In this document: positions 1 to 4,846 of the stretch, one piece after another
Layout of the letters: each line of letters begins with the position of its first letter
Position numbering within the stretch: position 1 is the stretch's first letter
Notes under the pieces: model-generated
Told to the model about the DNA's origin: nothing
What the model saw: only the letters and a program-made list of their open reading frames with translations
The model's database searches: none
Assembly: GCA_900756555.1 (NCBI GenBank)
Contig: CAAEKP010000083.1
Location: 1-7,827, forward strand
Source: Peptococcaceae bacterium
GTDB lineage: Bacteria > Bacillota > Peptococcia > Peptococcales > Peptococcaceae
Direction: 5' to 3'
Length of the DNA: 7,827 nt
Translations under genes and position numbers: made by a program

Positions 1-804
1 AAAAACGGAGCGGAGCTGTTTCCTGAAACGTCTTCGGACTATGCTGCGGAAGCCGCCATATATGTGAAAAAATTTGTGGCATCTGTGGATCAGGAACGGG
101 TACTTTATGAAACGAAGCTTTCCCGGGTGCAGGAGGAGTTAGAAAACAAAAGCAGCTATACCTTTACCTACGGTTTGCTGGATCCCGCACAGGGCTACCG
201 GCGGAAACAGCTGACCTACCAGTATTATGACCGCAGTGCGCAGATGATTTTGTTATCTCAGACTGATATCACCGATGCCTATCTGGAAATGACATGGTAT
301 CAGGAGGAAATACGCGCCGCACGTCAGGAAGCGCGCACCGACGCTCTGACAGGCCTTTGTAATTTGCAGGGAACGGTGGAAAGCGCCACCGCTTATTTGC
401 AGGAGGAGGGCGAGCAGGCTGCCCTTCTGTTTATTGATTTGGATAATTTCAAAAACATCAATGACACGCTGGGGCATAGTGCCGGAGATCAACTATTGCA
501 GGAGGTTGCAAAAATTTTACTGGCGCATGTGCGAAGATACGACTTGGTTGGCCGTATTGGGGGCGATGAGTTTTTAGTGTATCTGCGCCATGTTTCTTCG
601 GTTGACATTGCAAGACAGCGAGCAACTCAACTGCACGAGGCTATCAATGATTTATCGCAAGTTATTGGAATCACAGTCAGCTGTAGTATCGGTATTGCCT
701 TTGCGCCTGCCGATGGAACAGACTACACCACACTGATAAAGTGCGCGGATTATCGCACCTATCAGGCAAAAAGCAGAGGCAAAAATCAGCATTTTATTGA
801 TTGA
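1..804 (+). CDS. PAS-GGDEF diguanylate cyclase, 3' part of gene
   Basis: The frame is open from base 1 with no stop, so the start lies before the window; the GTG at 64 is probably internal. The visible part has 267 residues. A PAS-like segment comes first (about 50-95, ending in the typical DIT strand, coded near 266), then a helical linker and a GGDEF domain to the C-terminus. The active-site motif GGDEF is intact (bases 559-573), preceded by RRYD five residues upstream, which fits the RxxD inhibitory I-site. The DLDNFK motif (around 436-453) supplies the metal-binding Asp. The family condenses two GTP into cyclic di-GMP, and the conserved motifs suggest an active enzyme with product inhibition. 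The late helix reads ADYRTYQAK where ADxALYxAK is usual, a mild divergence. The sensor input lies outside the window. I see no clear terminator after the stop. Confidence 0.93.
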   Translation, partial: KNGAELFPETSSDYAAEAAIYVKKFVASVDQERVLYETKLSRVQEELENKSSYTFTYGLLDPAQGYRRKQLTYQYYDRSAQMILLSQTDITDAYLEMTWYQEEIRAARQEARTDALTGLCNLQGTVESATAYLQEEGEQAALLFIDLDNFKNINDTLGHSAGDQLLQEVAKILLAHVRRYDLVGRIGGDEFLVYLRHVSSVDIARQRATQLHEAINDLSQVIGITVSCSIGIAFAPADGTDYTTLIKCADYRTYQAKSRGKNQHFID

Positions 805-956
805 GCGGGAAAAACTAAAAATAACAACCAAGATAACCATGAAAGATAACAGTAGTGAAAGGCCATGCGCGTCCGCAAACAGACCTGGTAGTTTTTATCA
901 TTTGATGCAATAAAGAAAAAAAGATATGAAACCATGGGCAGCTTGCAGATTTCGTC
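805..956. other. Intergenic region without a recognisable gene
   Basis: Together with the promoter and leader that follow, this gap between the diguanylate cyclase and the DUF1292 gene is 314 bp long. Bases 805-956 are AT-rich with no coding frame that has a ribosome binding site, and no clean terminator hairpin. A short TTTTT run at about 893 follows only weak pairing. The direct repeat CTTGCA occurs at 942-947 and again at 956-961, the second copy overlapping the -35 box. Confidence 0.5.
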
Positions 957-985
957 TTGCAAAAAAACACAGAGAACTGTATAAT
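957..985 (+). promoter_or_regulatory. Sigma-A promoter for the DUF1292 gene
   Basis: The -35 box is TTGCAA (957-962), followed by a 17-bp spacer and a perfect TATAAT (980-985). Transcription should start near 992. That leaves a leader of about 127 nt before the ATG at 1119, which is long for a 93-codon gene. Confidence 0.75.
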
Positions 986-995
986 AAAACCATTA

Positions 996-1040
996 GACAA
1001 CCTTTTTACTGTGCCTGTGGTGCGTAAAAGATGGATTGTC
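996..1040 (+). promoter_or_regulatory. Imperfect hairpin at the 5' end of the DUF1292 leader
   Basis: GACAA (996-1000) pairs with TTGTC (1036-1040), CC (1001-1002) with GG (1033-1034), and TTTTAC (1004-1009) with GTAAAA (1024-1029), separated by small bulges. This gives a 13-bp interrupted stem that begins almost at the predicted transcription start. No U-run follows, so it is not a terminator. A 5' stabilising stem or an RNA regulatory element are both possible. I recognise no known RNA family. Confidence 0.4.
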
Positions 1041-1118
1041 GATGTAACTATTTGGACAGACTATAGCAGATGGACTATTGCAGCATACAAATAGAAAAAA
1101 TAAAAAAGAGGTGCGATT

Positions 1119-1400
1119 ATGGCAGACGAAAAAAACATGGTAGACGAAGAAATGGATGATGTGTTGATTCTGGTGGATGATGAAAACCAGGAACACCCTT
1201 TCCAGATGATTGATATGGTAGAAGTTGACGACAACCAGTATGCAGTGCTGATTCCGCTGGAAGAAGGCGCAGACGACGAAGAAGCCATCATTCTGAAAAT
1301 CATGCAGGATGAAAACGGCGACGATGTACTGTACGATATCGAAGACGACGAAGAATGGGAAAAAGTTGTAGATCTGTGGAACGATTCTCTGGAAGCGTAA
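1119..1400 (+). CDS. DUF1292 (YrzB-like) acidic protein
   Basis: The 93-residue product matches the DUF1292 pattern: a strand-rich core with DDENQEHPFQMIDMVEVDD, then YAVLIPLEEG, then LKIMQDENGDDVLYDIEDDEEW near the C-terminus (the tail quoted in parts: LKIMQ, DDVLY, EEWEKV). About 35 of 93 residues are Asp or Glu, against three Lys and no Arg, so the protein is strongly acidic and cytosolic. The molecular function of the family is unknown. In many Bacillota the gene sits next to ruvX and ireB homologues; here it stands alone behind its own promoter and long leader. The start is supported by GAGGTG at 1108-1113, five bases before the ATG. A terminator-like hairpin follows 34 bp after the stop and overlaps the next gene. 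Confidence 0.85.
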   Translation: MADEKNMVDEEMDDVLILVDDENQEHPFQMIDMVEVDDNQYAVLIPLEEGADDEEAIILKIMQDENGDDVLYDIEDDEEWEKVVDLWNDSLEA

Positions 1401-1434
1401 GCAGCACAGCGGTATAAAATTCCATAAAACAGAG

Positions 1435-1481
1435 AAAACTACTTCTGAGGTGATTGTATGCACTGGGGGAGTAGTTTTTTT
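1435..1481 (+). terminator. Terminator-like hairpin overlapping the DUF2953 start
   Basis: AAAACTACT (1435-1443) is the exact reverse complement of AGTAGTTTT (1470-1478). Bases 1444-1446 pair on with 1467-1469 through one C-G and two G-U pairs. Seven T (1475-1481) follow the core stem. The 20-nt loop holds the ribosome binding site GAGGTGA (1447-1453) and the ATG (1458-1460) of the next gene. Inside it GGTG (1449-1452) can pair with CACT (1461-1464). The stem is not GC-rich, so termination may be partial. See the findings for its possible regulatory meaning. Confidence 0.6.
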
Positions 1482-2120
1482 GTGTTGTTTTTTCTGGTGA
1501 GTCTGACGATTTGCCTGCTGCCGGTGCGGCTGCATTTTTCTGCACAGCATCGGCAGCAGTGGCGCGGCGCTATCACCATTGAATGTTCAGGGCTGCATTA
1601 TACAAAGCAATTTGGGACACAGGCGGCAACTGTCAGCAAACAAAAGAAAAAAGAGTCTGCGCATATCCGCCATATTGTAATGGAGGAAGATGCGGAAACA
1701 GATTTATCCGCGGCCCAAACGAAAACAGTACAGCCAAAGCAACGGCGGCAGTGGCGATTTCAGGCGCACTGGCGTAATATTATTAAATTTTTCCGGCAGG
1801 CAGGTCATGCTGCGCTGCGGCGATTATGGCTGGAACAGCTGACCCTGCGCTGTAACATTGGCTTTCAGCAGCCGGACAGGACTGCCTACAGCTATGCGCT
1901 GTTCTGGGCCGTATTATCGGTTTTGCCGCCCCAGTGGATGAAGCAGGCAGATATTACTTATGTGCCTGATTTTCAGCGTCAGAGGCAGGATATTGAGCTG
2001 CAAGGTATAATTCGCACTACGGTGGGGCAAGTTATTGCTATAATCGTATCGTGGCTCTGGCTGGTGGTGCAAGCCAGACTGGAGCAGCACAGGAAGGAGC
2101 AGATTGTGTATGAAAGCTGA
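1458..2120 (+). CDS. ytfI: DUF2953 family protein, YtfI-like, partner of GerW
   Basis: The 220-residue product has an N-terminal membrane segment (about residues 6-22) followed by a basic stretch. A low-complexity Lys/Glu/Gln-rich middle (55-105) comes next, then the DUF2953 core (about 124-198) with RCNIGFQQPDRTAYSYALFW and the downstream VPDF block, and a second hydrophobic helix at about 189-206. Members of this family commonly precede ytfJ/gerW in spore formers and are thought to act with it, but their biochemical role is unknown. GAGGTGA (1447-1453) supports the ATG at 1458. A GTG at 1482, ten bases after GGGGGAG, is a possible alternative start, because the first start lies in a hairpin loop. 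The end overlaps the next gene by 11 bp, which suggests translational coupling. Confidence 0.8.
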   Translation: MHWGSSFFVLFFLVSLTICLLPVRLHFSAQHRQQWRGAITIECSGLHYTKQFGTQAATVSKQKKKESAHIRHIVMEEDAETDLSAAQTKTVQPKQRRQWRFQAHWRNIIKFFRQAGHAALRRLWLEQLTLRCNIGFQQPDRTAYSYALFWAVLSVLPPQWMKQADITYVPDFQRQRQDIELQGIIRTTVGQVIAIIVSWLWLVVQARLEQHRKEQIVYES

Positions 2121-2565
2121 TTGTGTTGGTGGTTTGATGGAAACGGCAATGGAAAATATCAAAGAAATGGTGGAGGTGAACACCATCATCGGTGACGCGG
2201 TGGAAACGCCCAACGGCACGGTGATTATTCCGGTGTCCAAGATGTGCTGCGGTTTTGCGTCCGGCGGCACTCATTTTACCTGGAAGCAGGAGCCGGTGGC
2301 GGGCACAGAGGAAAGCCAGCCGCCCTTTGGCGGTGGCGCAGGCGCCGGAGTGTCGGTGCAGCCGGTGGGGTTCCTGCTGGTGGGCGATAAGGATATCCGC
2401 TTTCAGGTGGTGGATCACAGCGCCATCTTTGACCGCCTGATTGATGAAGTGCCACAGATGGTGGAGAAGATGAAGCAGAGTAAAAAAGATACTGCCGCCG
2501 CGGAAGAATTTTCACAGCAGTTAGAAAAAGTGATTCAGGAAACGGTAGCGCAGGAGGCTGATTAG
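2110..2565 (+). CDS. ytfJ: GerW/YtfJ family sporulation protein
   Basis: The 151-residue product carries the family hallmark NTIIGDAVETPNGTVIIPVS (residues 24-43), followed by KMCCGFASGG, a Gly-rich loop (GGGAGAG, 74-80) and the VQPVGFLLV strand (83-91). The C-terminal tail (120-151) is charged and helical. In Bacillus subtilis GerW (YtfJ) is made in the developing spore and is needed for germination with L-alanine; the clostridial function is less defined. I chose ATG 2110, ten bases after GGAAGGAG (2092-2099). A TTG at 2104 lies in the same frame but only four bases from that site. Two adjacent cysteines (46-47) stand where many relatives have small or aromatic residues. A strong terminator follows. 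Confidence 0.9.
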   Translation: MKADCVGGLMETAMENIKEMVEVNTIIGDAVETPNGTVIIPVSKMCCGFASGGTHFTWKQEPVAGTEESQPPFGGGAGAGVSVQPVGFLLVGDKDIRFQVVDHSAIFDRLIDEVPQMVEKMKQSKKDTAAAEEFSQQLEKVIQETVAQEAD

Positions 2566-2575
2566 GAGGCCGATT
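2552..2575 (+). repeat. 12-bp tandem duplication across the gerW stop codon
   Basis: AGGAGGCTGATT (2552-2563) is followed directly by AGGAGGCCGATT (2564-2575), with one mismatch. The gene therefore reads Glu-Ala-Asp-stop (TAG at 2563-2565) and then Glu-Ala-Asp-stop (TAA at 2575-2577) in the same frame. It looks like a local slippage duplication. Confidence 0.75.
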
Positions 2576-2580
2576 AAAAT

Positions 2581-2647
2581 AAAAAAGCTGCTGCACAGAT
2601 ATCTCTTTGGTTATGCAGACAAAGGATATAACGCAGCAGCTTTTTTT
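2581..2647. terminator. Strong bidirectional intrinsic terminator
   Basis: GCTGCTGC (2587-2594) pairs perfectly with GCAGCAGC (2633-2640), flanked by A6 on the left and T7 on the right. Inside, ATATC-CTTTG (2599-2609, with one bulged T) pairs with CAAAGGATAT (2620-2629), which extends the stem. It lies between two converging transcription units, gerW on the plus strand and the Xre gene on the minus strand. The A and T runs let it work in both directions. Confidence 0.9.
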
Positions 2648-2663
2648 GTGCGGCAATTTTTGT

Positions 2664-2855
2664 TTATGTTGGCCGGAAAAGCGAATCCACAGTAAGCTGC
2701 AATTCTTTGGCTAAACGGAACGCCAGAGCCAATGTAGGGTCATATTTGTTGTTTTCAATGGCATTGATTGTCTGCCTTGATACACCGCATTTTTTAGCTA
2801 GTTCTTCTTGTGATAAATGCAGTTCTTTTCTTCTTGCCCGAATAATGTTTTCCAT
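2664..2855 (-). CDS. Xre/HTH_3 family transcriptional regulator, small
   Basis: The 63-residue protein is almost entirely one helix-turn-helix domain: IRARRKELHLSQEELAKKCG, then the recognition helix VSRQTINAIENNKYDP, then LALAFRLAKELQLTVDSLF. Proteins of this size and pattern (YozG-like) are usually dimeric repressors that control the neighbouring gene. The ATG lies 2 bp after the stop of the membrane-protein gene, with only GGTGG as a weak ribosome binding site, so translation is probably coupled. The two inverted repeats in the shared promoter are likely its operators. It could also respond to its membrane partner, but nothing in the sequence proves that. Confidence 0.93.
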   Translation of the reverse strand: MENIIRARRKELHLSQEELAKKCGVSRQTINAIENNKYDPTLALAFRLAKELQLTVDSLFRPT

Positions 2856-2857
2856 GC

Positions 2858-3148
2858 TTAACCACCATACTGCTTTTTGTAATACAACAGAAAGAAAAAG
2901 TAAATGATGGCGGTAGCGGCAAGCTGGGTAAATGGATTGATTTGCATGGCATCTGTCTGGATAATATTGTGGATAATGTTAATGACCATAGCCCCAACAG
3001 CAGCCAATAAGGTGTAGGCACTGGCTTTCCAAACCACCATCTGTTTTCGTTCATCACCTGGTTTTATCAGTGAAATAATCATAGAGATGTCCAAAACAAT
3101 CAAGGAAAGAACAAAAAGCAGAAATAGAATCATAAGAATATCGGTCAT
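2858..3148 (-). CDS. Small three-helix membrane protein paired with Xre regulator
   Basis: The frame stays open up to 3241, but AAAGGAG (complement of 3156-3162), seven bases from the ATG at 3148, and the promoter position fix the start here. This gives 96 residues. Hydrophobic segments lie at about 4-27, 43-63 and 74-91, with a charged loop GDERKQ (31-36) between the first two and a basic end KKQ. I do not recognise a named family. Similar small membrane proteins often sit beside YozG-type regulators in Bacillota, where their role is unknown. A membrane sensor or anti-regulator for the Xre protein is one possibility, stress or peptide resistance another. Confidence 0.85.
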   Translation of the reverse strand: MTDILMILFLLFVLSLIVLDISMIISLIKPGDERKQMVVWKASAYTLLAAVGAMVINIIHNIIQTDAMQINPFTQLAATAIIYFFFLLYYKKQYGG

Positions 3149-3173
3149 GGTAATACTCCTTTCTGATGATGAA

Positions 3174-3197
3174 AAATGTAAAATTCTTTTGACATTT
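3174..3197. promoter_or_regulatory. Putative operator 2 of the Xre-membrane operon
   Basis: AAATGTAAA (3174-3182), a 6-bp spacer, and TTGACATTT (3189-3197) form an inverted repeat with one mismatch in 9-bp arms. It covers the predicted transcription start near 3193 on the minus strand. Geometry and half-site match operator 1. Confidence 0.65.
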
Positions 3198-3199
3198 TC

Positions 3200-3228
3200 A
3201 TCATAACAGGATAACGATAAAATGTCAA
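3200..3228 (-). promoter_or_regulatory. Sigma-A promoter of the membrane-protein/Xre operon
   Basis: Read on the minus strand, the -35 box is a perfect TTGACA (complement of 3223-3228), the spacer is 17 bp, and the -10 box is TATGAT (complement of 3200-3205). Start of transcription is expected near 3193. Operator 1 covers the -35 box and operator 2 the start site, the classic layout for repression. Confidence 0.85.
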
Positions 3229-3243
3229 GAACTTTTGACATTT
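3220..3243. promoter_or_regulatory. Putative operator 1 of the Xre-membrane operon
   Basis: AAATGTCAA (3220-3228), spacer GAACTT, and TTGACATTT (3235-3243) form a perfect inverted repeat with 9-bp arms. It overlaps the -35 box of the minus-strand promoter. The right half plus flank, CTTTTGACATTT, recurs exactly at 3186-3197, in operator 2. Confidence 0.7.
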
Positions 3244-3271
3244 CTCTTTGATATTTTGCACAGAAAACAAT

Positions 3272-3301
3272 CTGGCATGGTATTCGCTGGGGTGCTATAA
3301 T
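3272..3301 (+). promoter_or_regulatory. Extended -10 promoter for the DUF4177-like gene
   Basis: TATAAT (3296-3301) is preceded by TGC (3293-3295), an extended -10 element. A weak -35, CTGGCA (3272-3277), lies 18 bp upstream. Transcription should start near 3308, about 20 bases before the ATG. Confidence 0.65.
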
Positions 3302-3327
3302 AAAATCAGATTGGGGGCGGTGCGCTT

Positions 3328-3543
3328 ATGAAAGAATACGAATATAAATTTGTAGTCCCGAAACTGATACCGGGCGCAGATGCCAAGGAACAGGCCAAAG
3401 CCGGAGAGCAGGAAAAAGAACAGTTGGCAGCAGAAGGCTGGCAGCTGTGGGCAGCCTCCAGCGGTATGCTGGTGTACGCGCGGGAAGTGGAGGCACAGCG
3501 AGGCGGCAACAGCAGGAACTGCCGTGACGGGATGGAAAAATAA
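3328..3543 (+). CDS. DUF4177-like small protein
   Basis: The 71-residue product starts MKEYEYKFVVPKL and continues with a helix of Glu, Lys and Ala, then EQLAAEGWQLWAASSGMLVY and AREVE. This strand-helix-strand plan, with the EGW core and a hydrophobic final strand, is that of DUF4177 proteins (usually 50-70 residues, function unknown). The last 15 residues (QRGGNSRNCRDGMEK) extend beyond the domain and look disordered. The ribosome binding site is weak (GGTG at 3319-3322). The gene has its own promoter and faces away from the Xre operon; no clear terminator separates it from the aroF promoter. Confidence 0.7.
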   Translation: MKEYEYKFVVPKLIPGADAKEQAKAGEQEKEQLAAEGWQLWAASSGMLVYAREVEAQRGGNSRNCRDGMEK

Positions 3544-3565
3544 TTTTAATTTTAAAAATTAGGGC

Positions 3566-3594
3566 TTGCTTTTTGCGGCAAAAAAGAGTATAAA
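3566..3594 (+). promoter_or_regulatory. Likely sigma-A promoter of aroF
   Basis: TTGCTT (3566-3571), a 17-bp spacer and TATAAA (3589-3594) fit a sigma-A promoter, with transcription from about 3600. The aroF leader would be about 173 nt long. Confidence 0.6.
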
Positions 3595-3613
3595 TAAACT
3601 TGTAGCATGGTAG

Positions 3614-3646
3614 GACAGGAGCGATAGAGGTTATCGCTGGCTTGTC
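3614..3646 (+). promoter_or_regulatory. Stem-loop P1 in the aroF leader
   Basis: GACAGG (3614-3619) pairs with CTTGTC (3641-3646, one G-U) and AGCGATA (3620-3626) pairs with TATCGCT (3632-3638). A GG bulge (3639-3640) interrupts the stem and the loop is GAGGT. This 13-bp stem lies just inside the predicted transcript and has no U-run behind it. It does not fit any riboswitch consensus I know. Confidence 0.55.
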
Positions 3647-3699
3647 GTATTAAAAAATTTGTAGGATGGTTGTATGGTAGTGTGAAAACAGGAAACTTC

Positions 3700-3729
3700 G
3701 CACACCCTTTCTTTGGTGTGCTATTTTTA
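3700..3729 (+). terminator. Intrinsic terminator (attenuator) in the aroF leader
   Basis: GCACACC (3700-3706) pairs with GGTGTGC (3715-3721) around an 8-nt loop, followed by TATTTTT and soon by T6 (3734-3739). It lies between the promoter and aroF, so it must be read through or opened for expression. GG and GTGTG (3676-3684) can pair with CACACCC (3701-3707), which would exclude the terminator stem and could act as an antiterminator. If no promoter preceded it, it could simply end the DUF4177-like transcript. Confidence 0.75.
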
Positions 3730-3737
3730 TACCTTTT

Positions 3738-3767
3738 TTCCTCTACCCAGTACAACGGTAGGAGGAA
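3738..3767 (+). promoter_or_regulatory. Hairpin sequestering the aroF ribosome binding site
   Basis: TTCCTC (3738-3743) pairs with GAGGAA (3762-3767) and TACC (3744-3747) with GGTA (3757-3760); G3761 is bulged. The 10-bp stem contains the whole GGAGGA ribosome binding site, with a 9-nt loop. The aroF ATG is at 3774. Confidence 0.65.
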
Positions 3768-3773
3768 CCGATT

Positions 3774-4790
3774 ATGATTATTGTTGTTAAACACGGAAAT
3801 GACGAAGCAAAACTGGAAAAGGTAGTATCCTTTTTAGAAGACAGAGGCCTGAAGCTGCATATCTCTCAGGGGGCAGAGCGTACCATCATTGGTCTGGTGG
3901 GGGCAACGCAGGAACAGAAAGCAACGCTGAATGTAGAATCGCTGGACGGCGTAGAAAAAGTAATGCCGGTAGTGACACCATATAAATTAGCCAGTCGGGA
4001 ATTTCATCCGGAAGATACCATCGTGCAGGTGGGCGATTTAACCATCGGCGGCAATGAGCTGCAGGTGATGGCAGGCCCTTGCGCGGTGGAAAGTCTGGAA
4101 CAGATGCTGGAAGTGGCGGAGATTGTAAAAGCATCCGGCGCACGGATTTTGCGTGGCGGGGCGTTCAAGCCAAGAACATCGCCATACTCCTTTGCCGGCT
4201 TAGAAGAAAAAGGTTTGCAGTACATGGCAGAAGCGCGGGAAAAAACCGGGCTGAAAATTGTCAGCGAGGTCATGGACCCACGCAGTGTGCAGCTGGTAGC
4301 GGAATACTGCGATATCGTGCAGATTGGCGCCCGCAATATGCAGAACTTTAATCTGCTGCGGGAAGTGGGTAAAATCAATAAGCCGGTGCTGCTGAAACGT
4401 GGTTTATCTGCCACCATTGAAGAATGGATTATGGCGGCGGAATACATTTTATCCGGCGGCAATGAGCAGGTAATTATGTGTGAGCGCGGTATCCGTACCT
4501 TTGAAACCTTCACCCGCAACACACTGGATATCTCTGCCGTGCCAATCATTAAGGAACTGACCCATCTGCCAGTCATTGTGGACCCAAGCCACGCTACCGG
4601 CAAATGGAATCTGGTAGAGCCGATGTCCCGGGCGGCAATCGCTGCCGGTGCGGATGGCCTGATGATTGAGGTGCATCCAGACCCACTGCACGCATTGTCT
4701 GACGGGCCGCAGTCGTTAAAACCGCATAAATTCAGAGCTGTGATGGAAGAACTGCAGCAGGTAGCGAAAGTTATGGGGAAAACATTATAA
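3774..4790 (+). CDS. aroF: 3-deoxy-7-phosphoheptulonate (DAHP) synthase, type I beta
   Basis: This enzyme joins phosphoenolpyruvate and erythrose 4-phosphate to make DAHP, the first step of aromatic amino acid synthesis. The 338-residue protein has the layout of the Thermotoga maritima enzyme: an N-terminal ferredoxin-like regulatory domain (about 1-70, starting MIIVVKHG) and a TIM barrel (about 85-338). Metal ligands are all present: Cys103 (AGPCAVES), His273 (DPSHATG), Glu299 (MIEVHP) and Asp310 (LSDGPQSL). GGAFKPRTSPYSF (128-140) and KRGLSA (208-213) bind substrate. In the family the extra N-terminal domain mediates feedback inhibition by aromatic amino acids, so control here may be both allosteric and at the leader RNA. 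The start follows TAGGAGGAA closely. The Bacillus subtilis name for this function is aroA. Confidence 0.97.
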   Translation: MIIVVKHGNDEAKLEKVVSFLEDRGLKLHISQGAERTIIGLVGATQEQKATLNVESLDGVEKVMPVVTPYKLASREFHPEDTIVQVGDLTIGGNELQVMAGPCAVESLEQMLEVAEIVKASGARILRGGAFKPRTSPYSFAGLEEKGLQYMAEAREKTGLKIVSEVMDPRSVQLVAEYCDIVQIGARNMQNFNLLREVGKINKPVLLKRGLSATIEEWIMAAEYILSGGNEQVIMCERGIRTFETFTRNTLDISAVPIIKELTHLPVIVDPSHATGKWNLVEPMSRAAIAAGADGLMIEVHPDPLHALSDGPQSLKPHKFRAVMEELQQVAKVMGKTL

Positions 4791-4797
4791 GCACACA

Positions 4798-4830
4798 GGG
4801 CTGTTGCATTTCTATGCAATGGCCTTTTTT
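4798..4830 (+). terminator. Intrinsic terminator after aroF
   Basis: GGGCTGTTGCAT (4798-4809) pairs fully with ATGCAATGGCCT (4814-4825), including three G-U pairs, around a TTCT loop. Six T (4825-4830) follow. It separates aroF from the aroA operon. Confidence 0.92.
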
Positions 4831-4846
4831 ATAAATTTATACCGTA

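Noticed and set aside
1031..1066. Eleven-codon frame in the DUF1292 leader
   Set aside because: No ribosome binding site precedes it, and half of it lies in the leader hairpin; chance is the simpler explanation.
993..1550. 185-codon minus-strand frame across the DUF1292 gene
   Set aside because: The His/Phe/Val-rich translation is the antisense of the acidic DUF1292 codons and spans a promoter and a terminator.
3149..3241. N-terminal extension of the small membrane protein to 127 residues
   Set aside because: The extension would cover the promoter and operators; AAAGGAG seven bases before the ATG at 3148 fixes the shorter start.
3569..3587. Hairpin CTTTTTG/CAAAAA as a terminator of the DUF4177-like gene
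   Set aside because: The stem is almost all A-T with a three-base loop and no U-run after it, and it overlaps the likely aroF promoter.
3607..3627. Short leader peptide (ATG to TAG, six residues) as an attenuation peptide
   Set aside because: It contains no Phe, Tyr or Trp codons and no clear ribosome binding site, and it lies far before the terminator.
3600..3727. Canonical T-box riboswitch in front of aroF
   Set aside because: TGGTA at 3676-3680 resembles part of the T-box bulge, but the flanking GGTGG-ACCGCG consensus is missing and the single 33-nt stem is too small for a stem I with a specifier loop.
4004..4819. 271-codon minus-strand frame opposite aroF
   Set aside because: It is a shadow of the aroF codons: no known domain, low-complexity Ser/Pro/Cys content and no ribosome binding site, while aroF is unmistakable on the plus strand.
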